Assembly: GCA_902780915.1 (NCBI GenBank) | Contig: CACZHK010000024.1 | Span: 1-36,980 of the forward strand | Source of the DNA: Pseudoselenomonas ruminantium | GTDB taxonomy: Bacteria > Bacillota > Negativicutes > Selenomonadales > Selenomonadaceae | DNA length: 36,980 nt | Direction of reading: 5' to 3' | Shown here: positions 7,343 to 15,004 of the stretch, piece by piece | Numbering within the stretch: the stretch's first letter is position 1 | How the letters are laid out: each line of letters begins with the position of its first letter | Position numbers and translations under genes: made by a program | Notes under the pieces: model-generated | Told to the model about the DNA's origin: nothing | Seen by the model: the letters and a program-made list of their open reading frames with translations, nothing else | The model's database searches: none

Positions 7343-8134
7343 ATGATGAGATCGCTTTGGTCGGCTGCCTCAGGCATGATTGCCCAGCAGACCAATATGG
7401 ATGTTATTTCCAACAATATAGCTAATGTCAACGACTACGGCGGCAAGAAGGTGCGGGCAGAGTTCCAGGACCTGCTCTATCAGACTGTCCGCGAGGCAGG
7501 CGCCACCTCCGGGGCGGATGCCCAGTATCCCACGGGCAAGCAGATTGGCTTGGGCACCCGGGTAGCTGCTACTCAGCGTGTCTTTACCCAGGGGCCTTTG
7601 CAGACTACGGACAATCCCACGGATGTGGGCATCCAGGGCGAGGGGTTCTTCCGCGTCACTCTGCCCGATGGCACTACGGCCTACACCCGTGACGGCACGT
7701 TCAAGCTGGATTCCAACCGCCGCATGGTGACTACGGATGGCTATCCCCTGGCGGATGGCATCACCTTTGACCAGACTTCTCCTTCGGATTCCATCGTCAT
7801 TGCAGGGGATGGCACTGTCAGCGAGACGCCTGCCGGTGGCACTACCCAGCAGGTGGGGCAGATCGTGCTGGCCCGCTTCGTGAATCCTGCTGGCCTTACG
7901 GCCATAGGCAAGAATCTTTTCATCGTCTCCCAGGCTTCCGGCGAGGCCATTGAGAGCAATCCCGGGGAGCAGGGGGCAGGCACCCTCACCCAGGGCACAT
8001 TGGAAATGAGCAATGTGCAGATTGTTGAGGAAATGGTACACATGATCATTTCCCAGCGTGCCTATGAATCCAATTCCAAGGCGGTCACCACTTCCGACTC
8101 CATGCTGGAGATCGCCAATGGCCTCAAGCGTTGA
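7343..8134 (+). CDS. flgG: Flagellar distal rod protein FlgG (FlhP)
   Basis: Main component of the distal rod that passes through the P and L rings. Seen in 263 residues: MMRSLWSAASGMIAQQTNMDVISNNIANVN at the N-terminus, the YGGKK variant and EFQDLLYQTVREAG of the FlgG-specific rod segment, central DVGIQGEGFFRV and AYTRDGTFKLD, and C-terminal LEMSNVQIVEEMVHMIISQRAYESNSKAV. Length is typical of FlgG (about 260). GGAGGG (7329-7334) precedes two adjacent ATGs; the first gives the better spacing. First gene after a sigma-28-like promoter and followed without a gap by flgA, so rod and ring genes form one operon down to flgJ. Confidence 0.93.
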   Translation: MMRSLWSAASGMIAQQTNMDVISNNIANVNDYGGKKVRAEFQDLLYQTVREAGATSGADAQYPTGKQIGLGTRVAATQRVFTQGPLQTTDNPTDVGIQGEGFFRVTLPDGTTAYTRDGTFKLDSNRRMVTTDGYPLADGITFDQTSPSDSIVIAGDGTVSETPAGGTTQQVGQIVLARFVNPAGLTAIGKNLFIVSQASGEAIESNPGEQGAGTLTQGTLEMSNVQIVEEMVHMIISQRAYESNSKAVTTSDSMLEIANGLKR

Positions 8135-8145
8135 TAAGGTGTGAT

Positions 8146-8916
8146 GTGAGGAGAGCCTTCGGGTCTCTCCTCTTAGGTTTCTTTTTGGCCTTGGCAGCCT
8201 GTACTGTGGCGGGCTGGTCGGAGCCTGCCAGGGCGGAGGCTTATGGCCCGGGGCTGCAGGCGGATGCTTTCCCTCAGGTGCTGCCTTCGGAGCAGTTCAC
8301 CGCCCTGGCGGCGGAAAAGCTGGAGGAACGGCTGGCCGGGAGTGGCGAGACACGCCGCCACGAGCTGAAGCTCCTGAGAGCACCGCAGGCCATGCGGCTG
8401 CCCGAGGGGGAGGTCACCTGCGAGGTGCAGCTGCCCAAAACCATCAATTACGGTCTCAGCACCCCGGTGAATATGCTGGTCTATGTGAATGGAAGCCTCT
8501 TCCGCCGCACAGTCTGCTATTACAAGGTGCTGGTGTATGAGCAGGTGCTGCTGGTGACCCATGACCTGGGGCTGGAGCATCCTTTCACCGCCGCTGATGT
8601 GCGGGCGGAGGAAAGGGAGGTGGAGGCCGCCTCCGTAGATTATTTCCACAGCCTTGACGAGGTCATAGGCAAGGTGCCTGCCAGAGTCCTGAAAGCCGGC
8701 CAGGTGCTGCGCCGCAATATGGTGCAGATGCCAGTGGCAGTGGAGGTGGGCACGCCCGTGAACCTGCTGGTGGATATGAACGGCATCCAGGTGAAGGCCG
8801 AGGGCATCGCCATGCAGAAGGGGCGCATAGGAGCCTATATCCGGGTGAAGAATGCCCGCTCCGGCAAATTTCTCCGGGGCAAGGTCATAGATGCCCATAC
8901 GGTGCAGATAGAGTAA
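8146..8916 (+). CDS. flgA: FlgA, P-ring assembly chaperone (SAF domain)
   Basis: Periplasmic chaperone needed to assemble the FlgI P ring. The signal peptide (RRAFGSLLLGFFLALAACTVAGWSEPARA by eye) is followed by a divergent N-terminal domain and the C-terminal SAF/FlgA segment: DLGLEHPFTAADVRAEE, DEVIGKVPARVLKAGQVLRRNMVQ, then VGTPVNLLVDMNGIQVKAEGIAMQKGRIGAYIRVKNARSGKFLRGKVIDAHTVQIE, the strongly conserved end. Start: GTG at 8146 with AAGG (8136-8139) six bases upstream and arginines right after it. A TTG at 8131 that overlaps the flgG stop is in frame but has no SD. Very short distance to flgG suggests translational coupling. Confidence 0.9.
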   Translation: MRRAFGSLLLGFFLALAACTVAGWSEPARAEAYGPGLQADAFPQVLPSEQFTALAAEKLEERLAGSGETRRHELKLLRAPQAMRLPEGEVTCEVQLPKTINYGLSTPVNMLVYVNGSLFRRTVCYYKVLVYEQVLLVTHDLGLEHPFTAADVRAEEREVEAASVDYFHSLDEVIGKVPARVLKAGQVLRRNMVQMPVAVEVGTPVNLLVDMNGIQVKAEGIAMQKGRIGAYIRVKNARSGKFLRGKVIDAHTVQIE

Positions 8917-8934
8917 TGAAGCAGGAGGTCGCAA

Positions 8935-9552
8935 ATGAGCATGAAGCATTTGTTGCATAGATGGGGGATCTGGGCTATGGTGCTGGGCTTGCTTGGCATT
9001 TCCTGCCTGTGCCCGCTGGGGAGGGCTGAGGCTCAGTCCCTTTGGGCTGACAGGGCCGGTACCGGGCGTGGGATCTTCGCAGACCGCAAGGCCTGCGCCG
9101 TGGGGGACATCGTGACCATAGTCATCAGCGAGTCCACCACCCTCAGCACAGCCAAGAATACCGATAATTCCAAGAAGGGCTCCACTTCTGTGAATGCAGG
9201 CGTGGGAATCTTTGACTTCCTGAAGGCGGCTTCAGCCGGTGGCTCCGATTCCTTCTCAGCCAAGGGCAGCGCCACCGCCACCAACCGGGCTATAGCCAAT
9301 GTGACAGTGACGGTGACAGAGGTCTTCCCCAATGGCAATATGGTGCTGGAAGGCACCCAGTCCATCTGGCAGAACAAGGACGAGCACAAGATCACCTTCC
9401 GGGGCATCTGCCGTGTGGATGATATCCTGTCCAATAATACCATCCCTTCCACCAAGATAGCCGATGCCACCGTGCGCTTTGACGGCAAGGGTCCCTTGAA
9501 TGCCAAGCAGCGCCAGGGCATCCTCACCCAGATATTCAACTTCCTCTTCTGA
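8935..9552 (+). CDS. flgH: FlgH, flagellar L-ring protein
   Basis: Forms the outer-membrane L ring around the rod, so the cell must have an outer membrane. Seen in 205 residues: an N-terminal signal sequence, then SLWADRAG, VGDIVTIVISESTTLSTAK, ANVTVTVTEVFPNGNMVLEGTQSI, HKITFRGICRVDDILSNNTIPSTKIADATVRFDGKGPL and a C-terminal FNFLF, all FlgH landmarks. Most FlgH proteins are lipoproteins. Here the two cysteines (GISC and CLC) do not make a standard lipobox, while GRAEA-Q looks like an ordinary signal peptidase I site, so lipidation is doubtful. SD GGAGG about seven bases before the ATG. Lies between flgA and flgI as in other diderm flagellar operons. Confidence 0.93.
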   Translation: MSMKHLLHRWGIWAMVLGLLGISCLCPLGRAEAQSLWADRAGTGRGIFADRKACAVGDIVTIVISESTTLSTAKNTDNSKKGSTSVNAGVGIFDFLKAASAGGSDSFSAKGSATATNRAIANVTVTVTEVFPNGNMVLEGTQSIWQNKDEHKITFRGICRVDDILSNNTIPSTKIADATVRFDGKGPLNAKQRQGILTQIFNFLF

Positions 9553-9565
9553 TGGAGGCTTTGAC

Positions 9566-10675
9566 ATGAAAAAAATCTTAGCTTTAGTTTTAGCCGTATT
9601 CATGACGGTGCTGGCACTGCCCCAGGAGGCAGGGGCAGTATCTGCCCCCACCCGCATCAAGGATATTGCGAAAGTCCAGGGCGTGCGCTCCAACCAGCTG
9701 GTGGGCTATGGCATCGTAGTGGGCTTGCCGGGCACCGGGGACAGCAAGGAGGATGTGAGGCAGTCCATCCGCAATATGCTGCTGGCCTTCGGCATCACTG
9801 TCCCTGCGGAGGATTTCAAGCTGAAAAACTCTGCTGCCGTCATGGTGACGGCTACCCTGCCGCCCTTCGTAAGGGAGGGCGACACCATAGATGTCACCAC
9901 CTCCTCCATCGGCGATGCCAAGAGCCTTCAGGGAGGCACCCTGCTGCAGACTCCCTTGAAAGCGGCTAACGGCGAGGTCTACGCCGTGGCGCAGGGGGCT
10001 GTCTCCACGGGGGGCTTTGTGGCAGGTACCGGCGGGGGCGGCAGTGCCCAGAAGAATTTCCCCACCGTGGGCATAACTCCTAATGGGGCTATCGTAGAAA
10101 AATCCGTGGAGGACGAGCTGGGCACAGGCGGCAAGATTTCCCTGTCCCTGTCCAAGCCCGACTTCACCACCGCTGCCCGCATGGCGGCCTCCATCAATGC
10201 CCAGTATGGCGGCATTGCCACGGCAGCCAATCCCGGCCGCATCGACATCAATATCCCTGCCTATTTCCGGGGCAACGTGGTGGGCTTCGTGGCCACCATC
10301 GAGGAACTGCCCATCGTGCCTGACAACATTGCCAAAGTGGTGGTGAACGAGCGCACGGGCACTATTGTCATGGGCGGCGACGTCTCTGTGGATGAGTGCG
10401 CCATTACCCAGGGGGGCATCTCCATCAGGGTCACCAAGGACCAGCAGGCCTCCCAGCCTGATCCCCTGTCCTACGGCACCACCATTGTCACTAATAATGC
10501 TCAGGTAGATGCGGAAGAAGACCTGGCCAGCACCGTAGTGGTGCCCGCTACCGCCAGCATCAGCGATATCGTAGGTGCCCTGAATGCAGTGGGAGCGACC
10601 GCCAGAGACACCATTTCCATCCTGCAGGCCATGAAGGCTGCGGGAGCCATCCACGCAGATCTGGAAATCATCTAA
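9566..10675 (+). CDS. flgI: FlgI, flagellar P-ring protein
   Basis: Forms the periplasmic P ring, the bushing around the rod at the peptidoglycan layer. 369 residues (normal length). Seen: Sec signal MKKILALVLAVFMTVLALPQEAGA, then TRIKDIAKVQGVRSNQLVGYGIVVGLPGTGD, RQSIRNMLLAFGI, NSAAVMVTATLPPFVREGDTIDV, SSIGDAKSLQGGTLLQTPL, and C-terminal GDVSVDECAITQGGISI plus VVPATASISDIVGALNAVGATARDTISILQAMKAAGAIHADLEII. The ATG at 9566 follows GATGGAGG; an open frame upstream of it overlaps flgH and is not used. FlgA, two genes upstream, is its dedicated chaperone. Confidence 0.95.
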   Translation: MKKILALVLAVFMTVLALPQEAGAVSAPTRIKDIAKVQGVRSNQLVGYGIVVGLPGTGDSKEDVRQSIRNMLLAFGITVPAEDFKLKNSAAVMVTATLPPFVREGDTIDVTTSSIGDAKSLQGGTLLQTPLKAANGEVYAVAQGAVSTGGFVAGTGGGGSAQKNFPTVGITPNGAIVEKSVEDELGTGGKISLSLSKPDFTTAARMAASINAQYGGIATAANPGRIDINIPAYFRGNVVGFVATIEELPIVPDNIAKVVVNERTGTIVMGGDVSVDECAITQGGISIRVTKDQQASQPDPLSYGTTIVTNNAQVDAEEDLASTVVVPATASISDIVGALNAVGATARDTISILQAMKAAGAIHADLEII

Positions 10676-10686
10676 GGAGGCAGCTT

Positions 10687-11130
10687 ATGGATATTTCGGC
10701 TATCAACTCAGGGCTGTCTGCGGGAGGACTGCTCAAAGGCAGCGGCCCTGCCAACAACAGCTTCGATTCTGCCACCACTGCCGCCGAGGCAGCCAGCTTT
10801 GAGTCAGTGCTGAAGGATTTGCAGAGAAAGGCCAGGACCAATGCCAATCATGTGGTGAATGAGGCCGCCAAAAGCCAGCAGGACAAGGAGCTCAAGGAGG
10901 CCTGCAAGGGCTTCGAGGCCATGTTCCTCAATATGATGTATAAGGAAATGCGGGCCACAGTGCCCGAGGACTCCCTCTTTGGCGAGTCCAACGCCCAGAA
11001 GATTTTCCGTGACATGCACGATGAGAAGCTCATGGAAAATGTGGCTGATGGCGGCGGGGTAGGTCTGGCTGACCTCCTTTATCGGCAGCTTTCTCCTCAG
11101 GTCAACGGGAGAATTGACAAAGGCCTTTGA
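10687..11130 (+). CDS. flgJ: FlgJ-type rod-binding protein (rod domain only)
   Basis: Rod scaffold/cap protein. The 147 residues correspond to the N-terminal rod-binding domain of enterobacterial FlgJ: ELKEACKGFEAMFLNMMYKEMRATVPEDSLFGESNAQKIFRDMHDEKLMENVADGGGVGLADLLYRQL. The C-terminal muramidase domain of enteric FlgJ is absent, as in many other phyla, so a separate hydrolase must open the wall for the rod. The first 40 residues are Ser/Ala/Gly-rich and poorly conserved. SD AAGGAGG lies seven bases before the ATG, eleven bases after flgI. Last gene of the rod/ring operon. Confidence 0.9.
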   Translation: MDISAINSGLSAGGLLKGSGPANNSFDSATTAAEAASFESVLKDLQRKARTNANHVVNEAAKSQQDKELKEACKGFEAMFLNMMYKEMRATVPEDSLFGESNAQKIFRDMHDEKLMENVADGGGVGLADLLYRQLSPQVNGRIDKGL

Positions 11131-11142
11131 TTGTGACATTAT
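11114..11142 (+). promoter_or_regulatory. Candidate promoter inside the flgJ 3' end
   Basis: -35 TTGACA (11114-11119, perfect), 17-bp spacer, -10 CATTAT (11137-11142, 4/6). It would drive the phosphodiester glycosidase gene, but the terminator at 11169 lies between them. Confidence 0.4.
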
Positions 11143-11168
11143 ATGGTAAGCACGGAGAAGTAATATTT

Positions 11169-11194
11169 ACGCCCCTGCCAAGGGGCGTTTTCTT
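11169..11194 (+). terminator. Terminator after flgJ
   Basis: ACGCCCC (11169-11175) pairs with GGGGCGT (11182-11188), followed by TTTTCTTATTTT. It ends the flagellar operon and lies just upstream of the next SD. Confidence 0.75.
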
Positions 11195-11212
11195 ATTTTA
11201 GGAGGTATGCAG

Positions 11213-12661
11213 ATGAAAAGAGCAAGTCGTATTTCTGTGCTGCTTCTAGCTTTGATGATCATTTTTGAGAGTTTTGCCCTGGCGGCCGGGGCACGCCTGT
11301 CCGGCATCCGCTTCCACAGCGGCAGCAAGCATGACCGGGTGGTCTTTGATCTTTCTAAGCTGCCCAAGTATGAGGTGAACCTGAGCGCTGATGGGCGGGA
11401 ACTGACCCTGGATCTGACCGATGTTTCTGCCACGGGCCTTGCCCGGGCCAATTTCCACGGCTCCCGCATCCAGTCGGTGAAGTATCAGGTGGAAGGGGAC
11501 AAGGTCAAAGTGACCTTCACCCTCAAAGAAGGCATGACCTACAAGGTGGACACCCTGAAAAAGCCCAGCCGCCTCTTGGTGGATGTGCTGCCGGGCAAGG
11601 CTCCCGCAGCCCCCCAGGCTCCCAGAAGGGTCAAGCCCGCCAAGCCTGTTGGCATGCAGGGACTCGAGAAGGCCGAGGTGGCTCCCGGCCTCACCAGCAT
11701 CAAATACAGCTACAGCGATGAGGACGGCAAGGTCACCGCATATTTCGTAGAGGCGGACAGCACGAAGTACACAGTGAAGCCTGCTCTGGCCAGGGGCAAG
11801 GTGCCTGGCCGTGAGACACTCAGCGGCATTTCCGACCGCTATCAGGCTCTGGCTGCGGTGAATGCTTCTTACTTTGCTCTGTCCGGTGATATCCTGGGGG
11901 TCACGAAGATTGACGGCCTGGTTACCGGCACCACTTATATCACCCGCAGTGCTTTCGGTTTGACCGACCAGGGCAAGCCGGTCTTTGGCAAGATTGATTA
12001 CAACGGCCAGGTGAAGCTGGGCAGCATTTCCCAGGGGGTTTCCGGGGTGGACTGCGAGCGAGGGGAAAACAACCTCATCATCTACAACCGGGCCTATGGC
12101 AGCCGCACCGGCACCAATGAGTATGGCGTAGAGTACGTAGTGCGCGGCGGCAAGGTCACGGCTATCAACGAGGGTGGGAACAGTGCTATCCCTTCTGATG
12201 GCTGCGTCATTTCCGTACATGGCACGGCCGCTAACTATTTCGCTCCTGTGAAAGTGGGTGATCCTGCTGTCGTCACGGAAAATCTGGGGAACCAGTGGAA
12301 CAACTGCCCCGACATTCTGGGCGTAGGCCCCCGTCTCCTGACTTCCGGCAAGGTCACCGTCACCGCTGCCGAGGAGCAGTTCCCCGGCGATATCCGCTAC
12401 GGCAGGGCACCCAGAAGTGCTGTGGGCGTCACCAAGGATGGCCACTTCCTGCTGGGGGTGGTTGACGGCCGCCAGGCCGTGAGCCACGGCCTGACCCTCA
12501 CGGAATGGGCTAACCTCATGAAGAAAATGGGGGCCGTAGATGCCATCAACTTCGACGGCGGCGGCTCCAGCGAACTGGTCATAGGAGGGCAGATCCAGAA
12601 TTCGCCTTCCGACGGCTGCGAAAGACCCGTGGGCACTGCGCTGATGGTAGTGAAGAAGTAA
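11213..12661 (+). CDS. AMIN-domain phosphodiester glycosidase (NAGPA family), exported
   Basis: 482 residues: Sec signal (RASRISVLLLALMIIFESFALAAG); an AMIN-like domain (about 30-125: LSGIRFHSGSKHDRVVFDLS...YEVNLSADGRELTLDLTDV...SRLLVDVLPG), which targets envelope proteins to peptidoglycan or septal sites; a basic Pro-rich linker; and a C-terminal NAGPA/DUF2233 domain (from about 155) with AAVNASYFALSGDILGV, ILGVGPRLL and FDGGGSSELVIGG. Family members cleave phosphodiester-linked sugars, for example from glycans or wall polymers; the substrate here is unknown. GGAGG (11201-11205) fits the ATG at 11213 (seven bases), not the ATG at 11207. The last 56 bases of this gene recur, 51/56 identical, at 23485-23540, beyond the following eleven-gene block. 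Confidence 0.85.
   Translation: MKRASRISVLLLALMIIFESFALAAGARLSGIRFHSGSKHDRVVFDLSKLPKYEVNLSADGRELTLDLTDVSATGLARANFHGSRIQSVKYQVEGDKVKVTFTLKEGMTYKVDTLKKPSRLLVDVLPGKAPAAPQAPRRVKPAKPVGMQGLEKAEVAPGLTSIKYSYSDEDGKVTAYFVEADSTKYTVKPALARGKVPGRETLSGISDRYQALAAVNASYFALSGDILGVTKIDGLVTGTTYITRSAFGLTDQGKPVFGKIDYNGQVKLGSISQGVSGVDCERGENNLIIYNRAYGSRTGTNEYGVEYVVRGGKVTAINEGGNSAIPSDGCVISVHGTAANYFAPVKVGDPAVVTENLGNQWNNCPDILGVGPRLLTSGKVTVTAAEEQFPGDIRYGRAPRSAVGVTKDGHFLLGVVDGRQAVSHGLTLTEWANLMKKMGAVDAINFDGGGSSELVIGGQIQNSPSDGCERPVGTALMVVKK
12605..12660 (+). repeat. Direct repeat, left copy (3' end of the NAGPA gene)
   Basis: This 56-bp stretch ends at the stop codon and matches 23485-23540 at 51 of 56 positions. It marks the left edge of the exported-protein block. 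Confidence 0.8.
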
Positions 12662-12668
12662 TAGAATT

Positions 12669-12705
12669 AACCTGAATCCGATTTTGAGGGTTCAGGTTTT
12701 TTTAT
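12669..12705 (+). terminator. Terminator of the NAGPA gene
   Basis: AACCTGAA (12669-12676) pairs with TTCAGGTT (12691-12698), followed by TTTTTATA. Confidence 0.85.
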
Positions 12706-12802
12706 ACAAATATGCCTGCCAATAACAATCGACAGAATAATCAGTATAAAATTCAGCATGTATGTAAAAATAAAAAAATTTTTAAAACCAGCAGGAGTTT
12801 AC

Positions 12803-12850
12803 GGGGGGGGGAGAATTGTACATCTATGGTGGATTTATCCACAGATAATA
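12803..12850 (+). promoter_or_regulatory. Leader region of the exported cluster: G9 tract, palindrome, DnaA-box-like site
   Basis: A run of nine G (12803-12811) is followed by the perfect inverted repeat GTGGATTTATCCAC (12829-12842), which contains the DnaA-box sequence TTATCCACA (12835-12843), and by a -10-like GATAAT (12844-12849). I find no good -35 at 16-18 bp, so the exact promoter is open. The palindrome has the size and position of an operator. Confidence 0.4.
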
Positions 12851-12889
12851 CAGGATACAGTATGAAAACTGTTCTTTAAGGGGGAACAA

Positions 12890-13678
12890 ATGATGAAAAA
12901 GAAAATTGTTACTGCAGTTGGTCTTGCGGGGGTGCTGGCTTTTTCATGTCAGCTTATGCCAGGCACGAGTCTTGGCGGTGTGGAATTGACTGGTATGCCG
13001 GTCGCTGAGGCTGGTTTCAGTCTGGGAGATCTCGGCAAGGCAGCTGCTAAAGAAGCAGTCAAAAAAGCATTCAATGTGGACTTAGACGGGATGCAGGATA
13101 AGAGACAGAATATGATTTTGAATCTTTACAGGTCTGCTGTTAATTATGGTTACGCTGCAAAGCATGTACGTGAGGCGCTTAACCTTGATGGTGGCAACAA
13201 CGCAAAGCTTATTGCTGCAATCGGCCAAGCTACAAGCAATAAAACTGACCTGAGCGCAATAAAATCTTTGGTGGAAGCTTCGGCTATTTCAGAAAAAGAG
13301 CTTAAGGAAGCGACTCAGAAATTAATGGACAGCGGTGATGCTGAGGCCATCGAGAGGGCGAATGGGCTTATTCAGCAAGCAAAGACGGAGCGTAAAGCCG
13401 CTAATATCTATAAGGTGCTGGCAGCCAAAGATGCCGCTTCTATTGTCAAGGATGCAGGTGTAGCCTTGGCTAAAGGAGGCGACAGCATCCAGGATAAGAT
13501 TGATGTAATCAAGGACCTGGCGGCAGTGGCTAAGAGTGCAGAGGATATGACCAAGATCATAGGAGCTAATCATAAGGTTATGTCGAAGTACCTTAAGAAG
13601 TATGAAAAAGACCATAACATCAAAGATGTCAGCGATGAGGATGCTAAAAAACAGACGGCAAACTTGACAGAAGAGTGA
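12890..13678 (+). CDS. Exported alpha-helical protein of unknown function
   Basis: 262 residues. The N-terminus MMKKKIVTAVGLAGVLAFSCQLMPG begins a long signal sequence with a likely cleavage at AEA-GF (about residue 42). The mature part (FSLGDLGKAAAKEAVKKAFNVDLDGMQ...) is rich in Ala, Lys, Asp and Glu, with amphipathic helices, no further membrane segment and no motif I recognise; the end is highly charged. First gene of the eleven-gene exported cluster; GGGGG stands five bases before the ATG, and a second ATG at 12893 is equally possible. A G9 tract and a palindromic operator-like site lie in its leader. Its A+T content looks higher than that of the flagellar genes to the left. A hairpin follows its stop, so it may be made at a different level from downstream genes. 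Confidence 0.75.
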   Translation: MMKKKIVTAVGLAGVLAFSCQLMPGTSLGGVELTGMPVAEAGFSLGDLGKAAAKEAVKKAFNVDLDGMQDKRQNMILNLYRSAVNYGYAAKHVREALNLDGGNNAKLIAAIGQATSNKTDLSAIKSLVEASAISEKELKEATQKLMDSGDAEAIERANGLIQQAKTERKAANIYKVLAAKDAASIVKDAGVALAKGGDSIQDKIDVIKDLAAVAKSAEDMTKIIGANHKVMSKYLKKYEKDHNIKDVSDEDAKKQTANLTEE

Positions 13679-13708
13679 TAGAGGCAAGTTGATCTCATTG
13701 CTATGAAA

Positions 13709-13752
13709 GGCAAGGAGTGGGGGTTGGGGCCGCTCCTTGCCATTTTAATCTT
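13709..13752 (+). terminator. Hairpin terminator or attenuator
   Basis: GGCAAGGAG (13709-13717) pairs with CTCCTTGCC (13733-13741), followed by ATTTTAATCTT. It lies between the first and second cluster genes and ends just before the SD of the second, giving partial termination within the cluster. Confidence 0.6.
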
Positions 13753-13765
13753 GGGGGTGCAGGTA

Positions 13766-14989
13766 GTGATAAGCAGATATGTCAAGAATTTTGCAAGACT
13801 GCCAGTGATGATGTGTGTGGCTATATCTTTACTGTTCTTGGGGATGGAACCTTGTCAGTCAGCAAAAAAACCGGAGATTGTTTGTGCACAGCAGATATTG
13901 ATGGTCAACCCTCATATCAACAAACTTTTGGAGGTCGGTGATACCAAACAACGTGTGCTGAATGCACTGGTGTCCAAGATACGGGCAGAGGAACAGGCAG
14001 GCAAACTTCCCTGCACGATAAAATGGACTGGTGACTATGAGATGGCAGATCTTTATAGTCAGCTGGATCAAGATATGCCGGTAGCTATTGTTCCGGTAGC
14101 AATCATGTCTGACAGTCTGGACTCCAGTCACAAGGCAACTGATAATAAGATCTTTTATAAGTCTGTAGTGGTAGGTAGTCTTTATCTCTTGGTCTGTCGT
14201 GGGGACGGCAACGCTAATGAACTGACTATGCTGGGAGCTATTCCTGTGAGCGGTTATGATGGGGTAACACTTGGGGGGGGACTCAACACCCTCCGCAATA
14301 ATCCTCCTACATTAGCAGAGAAGGCAAATGTTTACGCAACGATTATGGAACGCCGCATCCAGGATGCTTTGAATTTGGGAGATTTGAATAAGTATATTAA
14401 GAATATCAACAAGCCTGCTGATGATACTTATGAAGTAGTAGCAGTAGATATGACGGCTAAACGGACAGAGGAAATCTTTGGCACTCATAAGGAAGATGTT
14501 AAAGCTATGCTGGGAAGTCTTTACAGCGCAAGATTCGAGGAAACAAGCAAGAAGATAGTCTATCCGCCTATTACTATGATAGCAAAGGCAGGGACAGGTG
14601 ACAGGTCAAATGCTGGCAATGAGTCTGTGGCAGATAGCATTAACGATAGTATTTTTTCCCTGACGGGAGGAATTTCAGGTTCAGGTGCAGGGATGAAAGT
14701 GTCTATGCCTCAGCCAAATCATAAAATACGGCTGAATTTTTCTGGAGCGGCATGGCAGGAATTGAAGGGCAAGAAAGAATCTTCGGTAGTAAAGAATATA
14801 GGCTACAAGGCTTGGCTCAGAAGCCAGATGGATGGTGGAGCCGAGAGGGTAGTGGATGATGTCAAGAGCGTGCAGTATACAATTCCGGCATCTGGGTCTA
14901 TTACGGAAGATGAAAAGGACAGGTTGCCAGATATATATACAGAACTTTTGATAAGGCTGTCTGATAAGCTGGCATCTGGCAAGAAGTAG
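13766..14989 (+). CDS. Exported protein of unknown function with a G8 tract in its coding region
   Basis: 407 residues from a GTG at 13766. I chose this start because GGGGGTG (13753-13759) precedes it and because it yields a regular signal peptide: basic RYVKNFAR, hydrophobic MMCVAISLLFLG, cleavage near CQS-A. A longer frame from ATG 13703 would run through the hairpin at 13709-13741 and has no SD at normal spacing. The mature part starts KKPEIVCAQQILMVNPHINKLLE and has no motif I can name; a mid region VVVGSLYLLVCRGDGNANELTMLGAI resembles an alternating beta/alpha fold. Bases 14273-14280 are eight G encoding Gly-Gly-Gly (about residue 170); a one-base slip there would truncate the protein. 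Followed closely by the FlgT-like gene. Confidence 0.7.
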   Translation: MISRYVKNFARLPVMMCVAISLLFLGMEPCQSAKKPEIVCAQQILMVNPHINKLLEVGDTKQRVLNALVSKIRAEEQAGKLPCTIKWTGDYEMADLYSQLDQDMPVAIVPVAIMSDSLDSSHKATDNKIFYKSVVVGSLYLLVCRGDGNANELTMLGAIPVSGYDGVTLGGGLNTLRNNPPTLAEKANVYATIMERRIQDALNLGDLNKYIKNINKPADDTYEVVAVDMTAKRTEEIFGTHKEDVKAMLGSLYSARFEETSKKIVYPPITMIAKAGTGDRSNAGNESVADSINDSIFSLTGGISGSGAGMKVSMPQPNHKIRLNFSGAAWQELKGKKESSVVKNIGYKAWLRSQMDGGAERVVDDVKSVQYTIPASGSITEDEKDRLPDIYTELLIRLSDKLASGKK

Positions 14990-15004
14990 GAGGCAGAGCG
15001 TAGA

